DNA from: Amorphophallus konjac | Taxonomy: Eukaryota > Streptophyta > Magnoliopsida > Alismatales > Araceae | DNA: 64,000 nucleotides | Reading direction: 5' to 3' | NCBI GenBank assembly: GCA_022559845.1 | Contig: CM040123.1 | Span: forward strand, 321,885,933-321,949,932 | Shown: in pieces, positions 1-11,354 of the stretch | Numbering within the stretch: the stretch's first letter is position 1 | Layout of the letters: the number at the start of each line of letters is the position of its first letter | The notes under the pieces: generated by a model | What the model saw: only the letters and a program-made list of their open reading frames with translations | Database searches by the model: none | Told to the model about the DNA's origin: nothing | Made by a program: the position numbers and the translations under genes

Positions 1-2
1 AG

Positions 3-2434
3 CGGAAGATCCTTGCAACGTCCAAAAAATATGGACCCACCATCTTAGAGATTGTGGAGGATAGATGGGACAGACAAATGAGCCGCGATCTTCACATGGC
101 AGGTAAACAATTACATTCTCGTCCAATAAATGAGCTGTGATCTTTAGGGACGTATTAATATGTAATTCATTGTCTTGCGATTGCAGTGTACTATCTACAT
201 CCGGCATTCCAATATGCTCGGGGCCTTGCCTATGACGATACTTTGATAGAATCGGTCAACATTGTGGTAGACCGATTGTCTGTCACCCCAACACATGCTG
301 CTGATGCGTTGAATGAGGTATACTTGGATATTTTACCACTGAGATTATGAAATGAAACAAGTACTTAATATTTTTCGATAATGCAGATGAAAATATTTAG
401 AGAGGCAATTGGTTCATTTGCGACACCTAATGCCGTGGCCAGTCGTGACAGACTCGATCCAGGTAATATGTCTTCACAATGTACATTCTATAGCTCAACA
501 TGTAATTTTTACATCTAACTATTATATTGTACGTGATCTGCCTTAATCACAGCTGAGTGGTGGCTAAATTATGGCACAAGTGCACATGTATTAAGGAAGA
601 TCGCAATGAGAGTTCTATCGCAAACATCCTCGTCGAGTGGGTGTGAGCGGAATTGGTCGACGTTCTCCTTCTTACATACTAAGCTGAGGAATAGGCTAAC
701 ACACCGCAGGCTAGACAAAATGGTGAATGTTCATTACAACATGAGGCTAAAGGTTCGGCATGTGCAGATGGATACAAGGAGAGGAGAGGGAGAATATGAC
801 CTAACGGATGATGTGTACTTGCGAGACGATGATGACCCTATGGTAGCATGGGTTGCAAGAGCCACAACCGAGCGTGGTGAGGCAGAACTGGACGAGGAGG
901 CTGAAGAACCAGACGAGACACCACGGCCTAATACTTTTCTCGCATCAGCTGTACAAGAGGTAGTGGGAGAGGGAGATGACATCCATGTGCAGTTGGGTGG
1001 TGACGAGTCAGCAACGGGACATGATGATGAAGTTAATTTAGATGAAGACCTCGTCATTAGGGGTGGAGACACATCGTATGCGTACGATGATACATCATGG
1101 GAGCGATTGATGCAACCTCCATCAATTGAGCGTCAAGAGCCACCTCAGGTGAATTAATACATGAAAATCAAATCGTAAATTTTATTAGATAGCGTAGTCA
1201 TATATTGATGTATGATGATGTAAGGAATATATTGCAGGTCGGTCCGACAAATGACAACATTGCGGGAGAACAATGGTTCCGAGTTGCTGCACCGCGGCAT
1301 TCAATATCTGCAGAACCCAGAAGGTTATCCACTTCAAGAGAGGCTAGGGGGAGGTCAGAATTTAGAGAGGTGAAATTATATTATCATTTTTACATTTATA
1401 TGTTGTATTTCATTGGTAATTGAATATATTATTCTTTCAATTGTGTAGTCTTCGGTAGCATCGAAACAACCATCTCAGTCTGCTGCGCCACGACGCTCAA
1501 CATCTAAGGCACCTAGTCAGTCGTCTCAGGTATATGAACAGACTTACACAGTAGAAAGTAAGTTGAAAAATTATCTAACCAGGCTTCTGTTTCTCATGCA
1601 TCTAGAGGGACACAACATGCAGCAGGTAAGCCGCCCCCTGCTCCACAGAAGAAAAAATCATCATGGACCACATTATTCAGCAGCAAGAAGGACAAGGGAC
1701 CACCATTAAATCCAATAGATATTGCAGACATGGAGACATTAGATCCCAATGCAGATGACGACACTCCCGAGCCCTCTGTTGAGCCCCGCATCAGTGGGAG
1801 TCATGACTCTGATGATGATGATAGTACACCGACAGGGTCTTCATCCCATGGAGGTGGCGGTTCTCAAGGTGGCCAACAGAGTCGTCGTGAGGATACTAGT
1901 GCTGGTGGCAGAGAGTACAGCAGTGGTCATAGTAGAGGTCATGGGGGCCGTCAACATGGCGTATGGACAGAGGAGCAGCACTTCACACATGCCACGCAAG
2001 ATGAGGACCACGGTGCTCCACCGGCAGGGACGAGGCGGGCAGCTGATCATTGGGATCCCTACTATGGAAGTTCGGTTGCAGACAGTACCAGCTATCAAGG
2101 CATGTTGTCTGATTTTGAGAGGATGAGCACACATGACTCCCAGGGATCTGGAAGCTCGTATGGACGGTCATGACCGCAACAGCCGATGTATCATGGCGAC
2201 TCAGATAGCAGTAGTTCATTTTTTCCATCGTATCCATATCCTTATGCCGCAGCTGCGCCAGTAGAGGTTGTGTACGCACAAGATTCGCAGCAGTATGAAT
2301 ACTACGTACGCATGTACTGGGAGAACTATTCACGCTCAATGCCATATGAAGACTATATGTCCTATCTGCAGACCACATTTAATGTCAGATTGTTTGGAGA
2401 TGGGCACTGGCCCAGTTTGGGTCCATACTCTTAA
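3..2434 (+). pseudogene. hAT-type transposase, C-terminal part with dimerisation domain and disordered tail
   Basis: The gene enters from the left edge. Exons that keep one frame are 3-102, 187-317, 387-462, 553-1148, 1238-1369, 1449-1529 and 1583-2434, each with AG/GT borders. The encoded protein has the YYLHPAFQY block, a WW..YG motif, and the hAT C-terminal dimerisation signature (RVLSQTSSSSGCERNWS, then RNRL and VHYNMRL at about 606-760). This domain pairs transposase subunits in the nucleus. After about 770 the chain becomes acidic and then Ser/Gly/Asp/Tyr-rich (1730-2434), with no fold visible. A TGA at 2171-2173 interrupts the frame, which otherwise stays open to 2434. If the 1148 donor is not used, the protein ends at 1157. 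The N-terminal part lies outside the window. Transposase identity is secure; activity is unlikely because of the stop. Confidence 0.85.
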
Positions 2435-2560
2435 TTAGTATGTATCATTTGGTTATATTTATAACTAACTAATAATTAATTGTAAATTTCTTCATATCTT
2501 GAGTTTTGTACTTATCATTGAAATTACTAATGTAAACTTTTACATCATTTGCAGGTCATC

Positions 2561-3119
2561 ATGGACGGACGGCGTCACCCTGCGTGGGAGCATGGATACT
2601 CTGTTGAGGGTGATGGACATGTGCACTGTAGATACTGTGAACATCGCGTCACCGGCATACACAGATTTACGGAGCACCTTGCGGGAGTGGGACGCGATGT
2701 TCATGCATGCGACCGAGTTCCGGGAGATGTCCGACATTCCTTTCGGACACAGTTACAGGATAGATATGGTTCTCGTAGCACACCCAGGACATCTTCTTCT
2801 ACATCTCGGGTACCCCCACCACGAGCACAGGGCGGAGCAGGATCTTCCTCCACGTCCAGAGTTCGAGCAGCACTAGCACCAGCACTAGTCGCACATGATA
2901 GAATTGAAGCTATAGATGTAGTGAGGACTTTTTTTTACAGATTTTCATGTACCCTCCACCGCAGCACACGACCCGTCATTTGTGCAGATGGTTTCATATT
3001 TTCAGTCCCACCCACATGTACCTCCACCCATTAGGATAGAGTTAGATTATACGGGTGATCAGTCTCATGTATCTGATGATGAGTTTTGGGATTCGGGCTT
3101 CACTGATGAGGAGGATTAG
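2561..3119 (+). pseudogene. BED zinc-finger fragment of hAT-type protein with acidic tail
   Basis: An ATG at 2561 just after an acceptor-like tttgcag opens a frame with PAWEHGYSVEG, then CRYC and HRFTEH, then the HLAG and RDVHAC blocks. This is the N-terminal BED-type DNA-binding finger seen in plant hAT transposases (C-x2-C ... H-x4-H). It is followed by a Ser/Arg/Pro-rich stretch. At a run of eight T (2929-2936) the frame shifts by one base; the next frame continues through FVQMVSYFQSHPH and an acidic end (DDEFWDSGFTDEED) to TAG at 3117-3119. The finger lies downstream of a transposase C-terminus, the reverse of normal domain order, so it is a second truncated copy or a separate small ORF of the same element. 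No catalytic domain follows. Confidence 0.7.
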
Positions 3120-3165
3120 TGAGTGTTGGGATACAGGCATCACAGATGAGGAGGATGAGTGAGTT
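3090..3165 (+). repeat. imperfect tandem duplication of the acidic tail
   Basis: The segment encoding the acidic end of the BED fragment (around 3086-3121) is repeated immediately downstream (3125-3163) with a few substitutions. The second copy lies after the stop codon. Confidence 0.6.
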
Positions 3166-4299
3166 TTTGTATTTTATACTTCATGAATGAATGTCATTAT
3201 TATGTCATTGTTTACTTCAACATATTAAGTAATTTAAATGAATTTTTTATGTATTATATATAATAGGATGTTTAATTAAGCGGTGTAATATGTTATTTTT
3301 ATATAATTAGTATGGATCTATTATCATAAAAAACTCTACATTCTAATATTTTTAAATATATATCACATTTAATCTTTAAATAAAATTTTATTAAAAAATT
3401 TTAAAAAAAATTAAAAAATCGCGCGTCGAGAGCCCGAGAGAGCGGACCGGGTCGCTGTGCGACCCGGCCGACCCGACCCGACCAGCGCCGAGACCGGGTT
3501 GACCGGGTCGGCCGGGTCGGCAAACCCTGTCTTATGGTGGAGGTGTGATTAAAAGTCACGGTTACTATTCATTTAACACATTACTGTTCATTTAGAGTGA
3601 ATAGTTCCACTTTTTAATTAGCGAGAATTTAACAAATTAAAATATATAAAAAAAGAAAAATATAAGGATTCTAACCATATGCATATTCAGATTTTATCTT
3701 ATCAGATTTAATAGATATAAAATTTTAAAGGTGGATATGCTCGTACGGTGTAACAAGATCATTACTATTTATTGAACAAAGTCGCTTTTAATATATGAAG
3801 TTTTTTATGGATCTAAAATATGGAAATTAAGATAAAATTATGGGGATTCCAAAAATATACTTATCCAAAAATTTTAAGCATCTTGTTACATGATTATAAA
3901 ATTTTTAACCATGCATTGATTTATCTTACATGAAACAAACACTGTGAAACCGTAACGTAATATGCATGCAATAGTTTTAGTTAATATCTTAGGCTTGAGA
4001 TATTAAGATAACCTACGTAAAACTAATCAGAAATATGCTACATGGAATTATGAAACATGCATAGTTCATACAAGATTTAATTACTACCAAGTTTTTCTTT
4101 GGGAGAGAACACCCACATGATTGAAATGGAAGAGGAAGAAGAGGAAGAACCAATGACCACCCAGAGCCCCATTTCTCTTTAGAATCTTTCCCAACGTGTA
4201 AGGCAAAGTGGATGCTTAGAGGGCGTATTTATAGGAAAATTTGGCTAAAATAGTAAGATTCATCTTCCCCACAAATTAAACTCATCTACCACCTAATTT
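3120..4299. other. AT-rich non-coding stretch with one GC-rich island
   Basis: No coding potential is seen. Most is over 65% A+T by eye, but 3419-3530 is a sharp GC-rich island built from GACCCG and CGGGTC repeats. It includes a hairpin, CCGGGTCG-ctgtg-CGACCCGG, at about 3447-3467. It may be the 3' end of the neighbouring hAT element or a separate repeat; no clear terminal repeat could be fixed. Confidence 0.5.
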
Positions 4300-4839
4300 C
4301 ATGTTCATGGCTATAGCACCCCGGAAATTTAAATAGAGAATATATGAAAATAATCATGATTATTAGTCATAGAAAATTTTGACAATTTAAAAATTTTGAT
4401 AAAGGAAAAGTGAAACCAGTTATTTAGCCTAAATGGTAATAAATGGGCACAAAAAAATAAAAATATATAAATAAATGGTCGAGAAATAGAAATTTAATAT
4501 ATCCTTTTATCTATTTATGGTGTAAATCAAAGAAAATACGACTCCAGTATTTAGAAGGAATCTCGTGCCAAAAATATATTTACGTAAAGACTCTAATAGG
4601 ATCGAACCCGACTCTGATACCCGAGACAACAATGAAATAAATAAGAAAGACACATAAATAAAGGAAATAAGATATATATAAATATAAAGTTCTACCAATT
4701 AAATTAGATAAAACTATTTGTAAGTCGACTAAATAGTGGGCCAGCTAAACTTAAACACCCAACCCAATTATCTTAAGTTAATGTGCTTCATTAATTATCC
4801 ATGCAATAAGTTGGGTAATAGGCCTTTGCATTAAAACAA

Positions 4840-4881
<42 letters not shown>

Positions 4882-7800
4882 CCTTGCCCCAAAATCTAAT
4901 AATAATAAATAAGATTCTTATATATATGAAGAGTCCTATTAGATAATTTAGTTAAAGCTTATTATAACTTTAGCATATATAACAAAAGGGGCTTAATGAT
5001 ATATATATTTATGTATACATGGGCTTTAATGAAAAAGTTCAATAGATGGGGCAGCTAACAGACCATAAATATGAACTCATATAAACCCAACGTTGACAAC
5101 CCAAACTCACCTTGTATGCACCGTGTGCATGGGCCTTGTTAACAAAAACGCACAACCCTTTCAAACACCAACACTAACTTAACCCATGCACAGGATGGCC
5201 CACATGCCCTTTTGAGCAAGCCAACGACGGGGTAGCCTTTAGGGTTTTTACATGGAAAACATAGCAGGCGGCTCACACTTTGGAAGGTTATGAGCAACGA
5301 AAGGAAGGTTTTAAAACCATACCCCATTAACCACTCGACCCCGCCTCGAATTGTCCATCACTCGTTGGGGTTGTTTTCAGGTGTATTTTGGGCTAGTTTT
5401 ATGGGTTACCTCCCTCCTTGATTAGGTCCATGTCATTTCGGGGCTTAAATGGGCCTGGGTTTTGATTGATTGGGCTTTTTCTATGAGTTTCAACGTCCAC
5501 ATGTATGTACGGTTCACCCACGACCGCTCAATCCATGTGCGGTTAACTACGGGCCGTCCATATATTTTTGGAACATTTTGGCTGATTTTCTAAATTTCCA
5601 CCGTCAAGCATTTATGCGGTCCTAATCAAGCCATTCAACATAATGGACGGACTGATTATGACCGCTTATATCTCAGAGTCCTATGCTTGGTAATTTTCTC
5701 AGATAATTATCCAAGTAATTGAATTATCACCGACAAGGCTAGAACGGTTTGTCGTTGGCCGCTCTACATTTGAACGGTCTCAATGGAGCCGTTCTTCTAT
5801 GAGAGTCTAACGGCGGGCGTTTCGGTCAGTTCGAGGGATAATTGGGATTATTTTCTAATTATTTTGAATTTCCACCGACGGGTTTGGACGGTTAGTAGGT
5901 GACCGCCCATCCTGTTGAGCGGTCTATCGTAAGACCGTTCATCCCGTCGACTGTTGAATTTTAACAAATTTTAATCCTTTTATCCATGGTTTATCCCCAA
6001 CTTCTTTCGTCAATTTCTCCGCGGATAATCAACCATTTTGAGTGCCGTTTCGACTGGATGAGAGATAATTCTATTATCTACAATTTATCTTCAATTAATC
6101 TCGTCCCGAAAATGGCTCTAAACCCTAGTTTCGGGGCTGGCTTTCTAGGCTCTATAAATAGACCCTAAAGGCTGGACTTTGAAAGGGGGGAAGATTTTGG
6201 TCGACGGCGAAGCCCTGCCGAATCCTGGAGCGACCTAGCACCAAAGAGGGAGGTCTTCTATGTCCATACAGGCCTCCGGTCTAGGGAGTAACCTATATTT
6301 TGAGTCTTTTTTCTATCTTTGATAATCCATCATTCCCTTTTGTGTTGCATGCATCATTCTCCTAGCTTTCTTTACTTTCATTATCACTCACACATCCTCT
6401 CACATTTTTTGACGCCCCCAGGGGTTTAAAACTCCCCAGGTATCCCCCACTTCATTTAGTTATGATCATTCATCTCTGTTCTAGCATGTACTACACTTGT
6501 CAGTTCTAATTTGGGTTATTTCTTTGTGTTTTCACGTTATTTTTGCAGGTCAGCAATCCCTAGCACGAGGCCCATCCCCTATGGCCGGCTGGAGAGGGTG
6601 GAAGTTGGATCCCTTTGCGACTTCTGGCTTGGTGGTCTTGCACGGTTCTACACAGTCCGTCCAAGAAGACGTGCGGTGCAGACTGGACCGTCCATCTTCT
6701 TCCTGCGGTCGAGAAAGATCCGTTCAACAGCCAGGAGTCCTTCATCCCGCACCTTCTGATGTGCCCTTAGGCGGTCTATCGTAAGACCGTGCATCCTATA
6801 GGCGGTTCTCCTTGAACCGTTCATCTTCCCAGCGCTGCAACTCAGGCGAGTGTCTCTCCCTCTTTCCAAGGCACGGCGTGTTCATCGCGTACGGCGTCTT
6901 GGTGGCGATCACGGTTCTTTACTCTCTTCTATTCTCCTTCTACTGTCTATTTTATTTTACATATCGATTTATTAGAAGGAGATGAGAGATCTTTCAAGCC
7001 GGTATCTTGAAGAAAGAGAAAGAGAGTAGAAAGAAACAAATATGTCAACATCTCTTCTTTTGTGGCGATCACGGTGGGACACCTAGTGCCCATCGTGCTT
7101 GTGATTTGCTGACCCCTCTTTCGTTGTGTTAGTCCCCTTTTGGAGTGATTGCAGGTTAAGTTGCATTTTCTGCCTTCTGGAACGTGAGCGGTTCACACAG
7201 AGCCGTTCACGCTTTGGGCGGCTGATCATCCACCGTCCTTCCCTGCGAACTGCGCCAGTTCTCCTACGAGCGTCCTGTCATAGACTGCCCCCCATCGACC
7301 GTCCAAACCGCAGAACGGTCTATTCCTGACCGTCCATATTTCTGGCACATGTATGCTTCTGGGTGTTCTGACTGTAGGTACACGGTTTGTGAGGATCCGT
7401 TCCATAGCTTACGCGGCTATATACAGACCGCTCTTCTTGGTATGTTTCTCATCTCTGCCGTCCTTCATTTCCAGCACTCTGTGATTCTTTTACAGTTATT
7501 TTGTAGTTCTGTTGCTCCCTGGATTATGCGGTCCACCCCAGACCGTTTATCTTATTGTGCGGTCTCCCACAGACCATCCTTCTGATGCCACAGTGCACCC
7601 GAGGTTGCTTTGATTGCCATATCTATATTGTCTTTGTTCTCCTTGGTGCCATCCATTGATCTTCCCCTGCTTATATGATATTGCTGTGTACTTGTTTTCA
7701 TCCTCGCATGTTTATTTTGGTCAATGGTTGTTATAGTTTCTAGGCTAGATTTTGCATGCACTCAGGTGCACATAGGACTCATGCATTTCATTCACATCTA

Positions 7801-8560
7801 GCTGCATTCCTACCGAGGTAGGGTTTCCTCTCGTCTCCATACTCCTTGGAGCCGACTAGGGGACCTTGCTGAGGACCTCCGTAAGCCCCCGTGAGCCGTG
7901 GATTCCCACACGGATGCCAGGTAGGTTGTACCATACCACCCCCCAGTCTAGGGTCTGCATTCGTGCGAGAGAGAGTCCTTTAGAGTCTGCCAGTTCTCCA
8001 TTCTCACCCTATTTAGGTACCTTGTGGTTGAGTGAACTCATATTTTAATTAATCCACTAAGGTCCTAAGAGAACTTATAAAAATCTTCGCGCATCATTTG
8101 GAATTTGTTTGGCTAATTGGTTGATTCTTTTCTCATCTCTCTTCTCCATTGTATGTTGCATAGTGTCATCATTCACATCTTTTGGTCAGATTAGGCTCAT
8201 TAGGTCTAGTTCATCTTTGTGTGTCTCCATTTAGCTACATTTATCTTAGGTTCATTCCCATCCTTATACTCATTTGAAATTCACTGTATAAAGTCTCCAC
8301 TTTCCCCATGGAGCATTTCTCCCCTATACCTTATTCCTGCATCTCTCCATCTTCTTACCCCCGCGTGGATTCCTCTTCCCATGCGGGCCCGTCTCCTTAT
8401 TCCTCCATTGGACCCTATTCGTTAAACGGGCCTTCTTACCCCGCCCGTGCTGCAGCTAGCCCAATCCATCCTCATTCTTACATACATGATTCTTCCAGGC
8501 CCACGCATTCCTCCATTCCTGGAATGGGCTTGTTGTGACCCCTCTATGTTGATGATGTTG
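4300..8560 (+). mobile_element. LTR-like repeat region, probably Ty3/gypsy-derived (boundaries unsure)
   Basis: The stretch has no long ORF. It starts near a block (TAGCACCCCGGAAATTT) that resembles the start of long plant gypsy LTRs. It holds an (AT)n tract at 4850-4880, many CGGTC/GACCG motifs at 5500-7570, a TATA box in CTATAAATAG at about 6152-6161, and a C/T-rich 3' part. On the minus strand 4610-4622 reads GGTATCAGAGTCG, which resembles a tRNA-Met primer site but does not fit the plus orientation of the TATA box. Size and layout suggest one or more long LTRs. No target duplication was found, so the limits are approximate. Confidence 0.4.
6152..6161 (+). promoter_or_regulatory. TATA box of LTR-like repeat
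   Basis: CTATAAATAG stands about 20 bp upstream of a G-rich stretch, downstream of a dense cluster of CGGTC/GACCG motifs. This is the same order (palindromic cluster, then TATA) as in the family A and B LTRs. Confidence 0.45.
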
Positions 8561-8689
8561 ACACTTGCTTAATTTCATCGGCAACACCATTGTTTTGATT
8601 GATTGGCAACTGCTTTTGGATTTGATGAAATTACTCTATCAGATTGACTATGTGTTCTTTGCATTTAATACACTGCTGTCTGCATTTCT

Positions 8690-9070
8690 TACTGTCATGA
8701 GTCTATACACTGGAAACTCTCATGTCGATTGAGTCTATACATCGTCCATTTTGGATAAAGTCCACACACTGCATTTCAATTGAATTGGTTAAGTGTGTAC
8801 TGCGTCAATGCATCATGTTACAGCGTCAACGCACTTCATTGGATGTCTGTACAGCCGTTGGCCTTGAACCTCAGAGTCTGTACATTGAATCGCCAACTTC
8901 TTTGAAGCTCATGCATCGCTCAAAGTCTGTACAGAGTACAGCGTCTCAGTTAGCGTCTCATGCATTTGAGCAAAGTCTGTACATCGGTCTGTCAGCAAGT
9001 CTGAACATCGTCCGTCTTTGTTAGCATCTCAGGCATTGGGCTAAGTCTGTACAGCATTCAATGTCTAGAG
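8690..9070 (+). repeat. degenerate AGTCTGTACA-type repeat
   Basis: The decamer AGTCTGTACA and close variants (GTCTATACA, GTCCACACA, GTCTGAACA) recur about ten times at irregular spacing, often followed by TCG or GC. The preceding 8563-8640 is a TGATG/TTGG-rich block like the start of copia LTRs. This segment replaces the end of the adjacent family A LTR, so it may be a fragment of another LTR. Confidence 0.5.
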
Positions 9071-9472
9071 CTTCATGAAGAGTAGGGATCATAAAGCATA
9101 ACACTAGAATATGAATTAGCTTGTAACAAGCGTGCGTGTGTGTGTGCTATGTTGATCACTCAAAGTGCATATGTGTGTGAATGTAGTGGTGATCAACCAA
9201 GGTGCACGCGAGTCTAAGCAAGGGAAACACTTAGCAATACTTTCACCTTGGCGCCTGTGTGCAAGGGTGCAGCTTGCCGCCCAAGGGATGTAGTCAAAGT
9301 GCTAAGCTCAATTAAACCACAGATAAAACCGAAAGTGCAAATCTGAGTGCTTGAGTGTGCTTGAGTGTGTAAACAAGATAACTAAGTATGGAAGCACATG
9401 AACCTGTGAATATGGGTAGAAGATATAGAGCAATCGCACACAATGAACAACCCACAACACAGGGATTTTTCA

Positions 9473-9529
9473 GGTGGTTCGGTTGCAACCCCGCAACCTA
9501 CGTCCACCCCTCACCAAAACCCGGTGAGA
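9473..9529 (-). promoter_or_regulatory. Conserved hairpin block in LTR (RNA sense on minus strand)
   Basis: The block holds GGTGGTTCGG, then CCTACGTCCACCCC, then CTCACCAAAACCCGGTGAG, a perfect 6 bp stem with a 7 nt loop. It recurs at 17092-17148 (family A) and at 20363-20420, 23200-23257 and 36626-36682 (family B), although the rest of the two LTR types differs. Its position downstream of the TATA box puts it in the transcribed leader. Confidence 0.6.
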
Positions 9530-10331
9530 CTTTCCTGCTGACTCACAGCTTGACCGAGGACACGCCCCAAACCACATAGCAGAGAAAACCATCTTTCTGT
9601 CTTCCTACACACAAAGCCGGTAGGGACGACTACACCACAGATCGGAGAACTCCCGATTGCCTTCCTACTAACCACCGGTAGGGACGATCTTCAGTTTCAA
9701 TAGATTGAATGAAATGAAAATAGAACAAGATGAAAATGCTCAAACAAGATATGGAGATATGCTCAAAGAGAAAAGATCTTGTCTGAAATTGTTGGAGCTT
9801 GAATCCGATGCTTCAACGGTATCTTCTTCCTTGTGAAATAATCTTCCTTGGATCACCTTGAGTTGATGAAGAAGATAAAGGATGCAGATTTGATCTCCCT
9901 TGAGAAATGAGCTTCAATGGTTCACCTTGATAGCCTTGCTTGCTTCTACTCTTCCTTGGAGGTTGCTGAATTGAGATATGAGCTTGAATCACCTTGAGTT
10001 GATGAAGAAGAATGTTGGATGTAGCTTTGATCTTCCGTTGAGTTGATGAATAGGTTTGGATGTAGCTTTGATCTTCCCTTGAGTTGATGAAGAGGTTTGG
10101 ATGTAGCTTTGATCTTCCTTTTGATCTCCTTTGTGAGTTTGCTTGCTTCTCTTCTTCCTTGGAGATTGAGGGCTTCAGATGTAAGCTTGAATCCCTTGGA
10201 TTGGATGTAGAACTTCTGCATGGAGTACTGTTCACGGCTACAGTACCTCTTCTTCCTTGGAGCTCCTCTAGCCTCTCTTCATCTCTCTTTGCTCCAAATC
10301 ATCAACTAGGGTTTCTAACCCTCTTGTGTTG

Positions 10332-10339
10332 GTTTTATA
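10332..10339 (-). promoter_or_regulatory. TATA box, family A LTR
   Basis: The minus strand reads TATAAAAC. It lies about 140-330 bp downstream, in LTR orientation, of the palindrome cluster. The same box is at 17911-17918 (TATAAAAT) and 29813-29820 in the other copies. Confidence 0.65.
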
Positions 10340-10479
10340 TCTCTTTAGATGGTCAATAAACACATCCCAGACCAGATCCACATTTTGTGAGTGATTAGGT
10401 GACTTTTGGATTAAAGAAATCCATGGGGAATGGCCTTTCTCGAAGTGGAAAACAAAGTCAACATTGAAGGCTCGGGGCT

Positions 10480-10660
10480 GGCGGTCGACCTGAAACTTCT
10501 AGCGGTTGACCGCTACTAAGAATCGCTGTAGAAGATTAGTCCCTGGAATTTTCGGTCGACCGCTATTGGGCTGGCGGTCGACCGCTACTGAAAAAATTAC
10601 AGACGGTGGGCTGCTGGCTGGGGCGGTCGACCGCCCCTGTGCTGGCGGTCGACCGCCAGC
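10480..10660 (-). promoter_or_regulatory. Array of GTCGAC-centred palindromes upstream of LTR TATA
   Basis: GGTCGAC motifs recur about every 25-60 bp. Two are perfect 18 bp palindromes: GGGGCGGTCGACCGCCCC (10620-10637) and CTGGCGGTCGACCGCCAG (10642-10659). Equivalent arrays lie at about 18058-18215 and 29960-30145. Confidence 0.75.
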
Positions 10661-11338
10661 TGGGCAGACCCCGGGTTTTCCCGGGTCGGTCCGTTAACTG
10701 CTTTAGCTCCGACGCTTAAGTTCTTTAGCACCCCATTCATGTCTGTAGCATCACCCTTGACAGTCTAGAAGATGTCAACTGAGTCTTTGACTTTGGGTTC
10801 TCTTGGTTATGCTTCTTTGTGCATCGACCTTAACTGTCATTGAGCTTTCACTTTTGCCAACTCCACTCCATTCCTTGGATTATCTTGTGACTTGTTATCC
10901 AGAAGTTGCACCGACTTTGAACCATCCATAAGGTAAGATATGCACTGACCATATGAGGAATATGCAATGACCTTATGTGTGATGCCATTCAGCTTGATTT
11001 CTGTGCTTGAAACATGCTAGATTTTCGTGCATCCAATATAGTCATATGCCTTGATATCTGTGTATCCGTATCCAGTTGATCTTTTGCACTGGAAGTATAA
11101 TGACCTTATGTGCGATGCTATTCAGCTTGATTTCTGTGCTTGAAACATGCTAGATTTCTGTGCATTCAATATTGTTAGATGCCTTGATATCTGTGTATCC
11201 GTATCCAGTTGATCTTTTGCACTGGAAGTATAATGACCTGAAATATTAATATTAACATTATCAAATGCAGGTATAATGACTACAGAGGCAGACATCATCA
11301 AAACCATAAAAGTAATCATGGTGCACACATGTTCAACA

Positions 11339-11354
11339 TTCTCCCCCTTTTTTA
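11339..11354 (-). other. Polypurine tract of family A element
   Basis: The minus strand reads CATAAAAAAGGGGGAG and then AA, directly before the LTR start TGTTGAAC. This is where plus-strand DNA synthesis would be primed in reverse transcription. Confidence 0.85.

Larger units (their letters stand above)
9077..11338 (-). mobile_element. Family A (Sirevirus-type copia) 3' LTR, truncated at its 3' end
   Basis: This matches 16708-18770 base for base apart from scattered changes. Read on the minus strand the LTR starts TGTTGAACATG at 11338, directly next to a polypurine tract. The other end is lost: about 250 bp present at 16457-16707 are replaced by unrelated DNA below 9077. The LTR contains a cluster of GTCGAC palindromes (10480-10660), a TATA box (rc of GTTTTATA, 10332-10339) and a conserved hairpin block (9473-9529). 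Short reading frames across it are not genes. Confidence 0.85.

Noticed and set aside
4610..4622. GGTATCAGAGTCG as a primer site of a minus-strand element
   Set aside because: No matching LTR end or gag follows on that strand, and the nearest TATA box is on the other strand; left as a note only.
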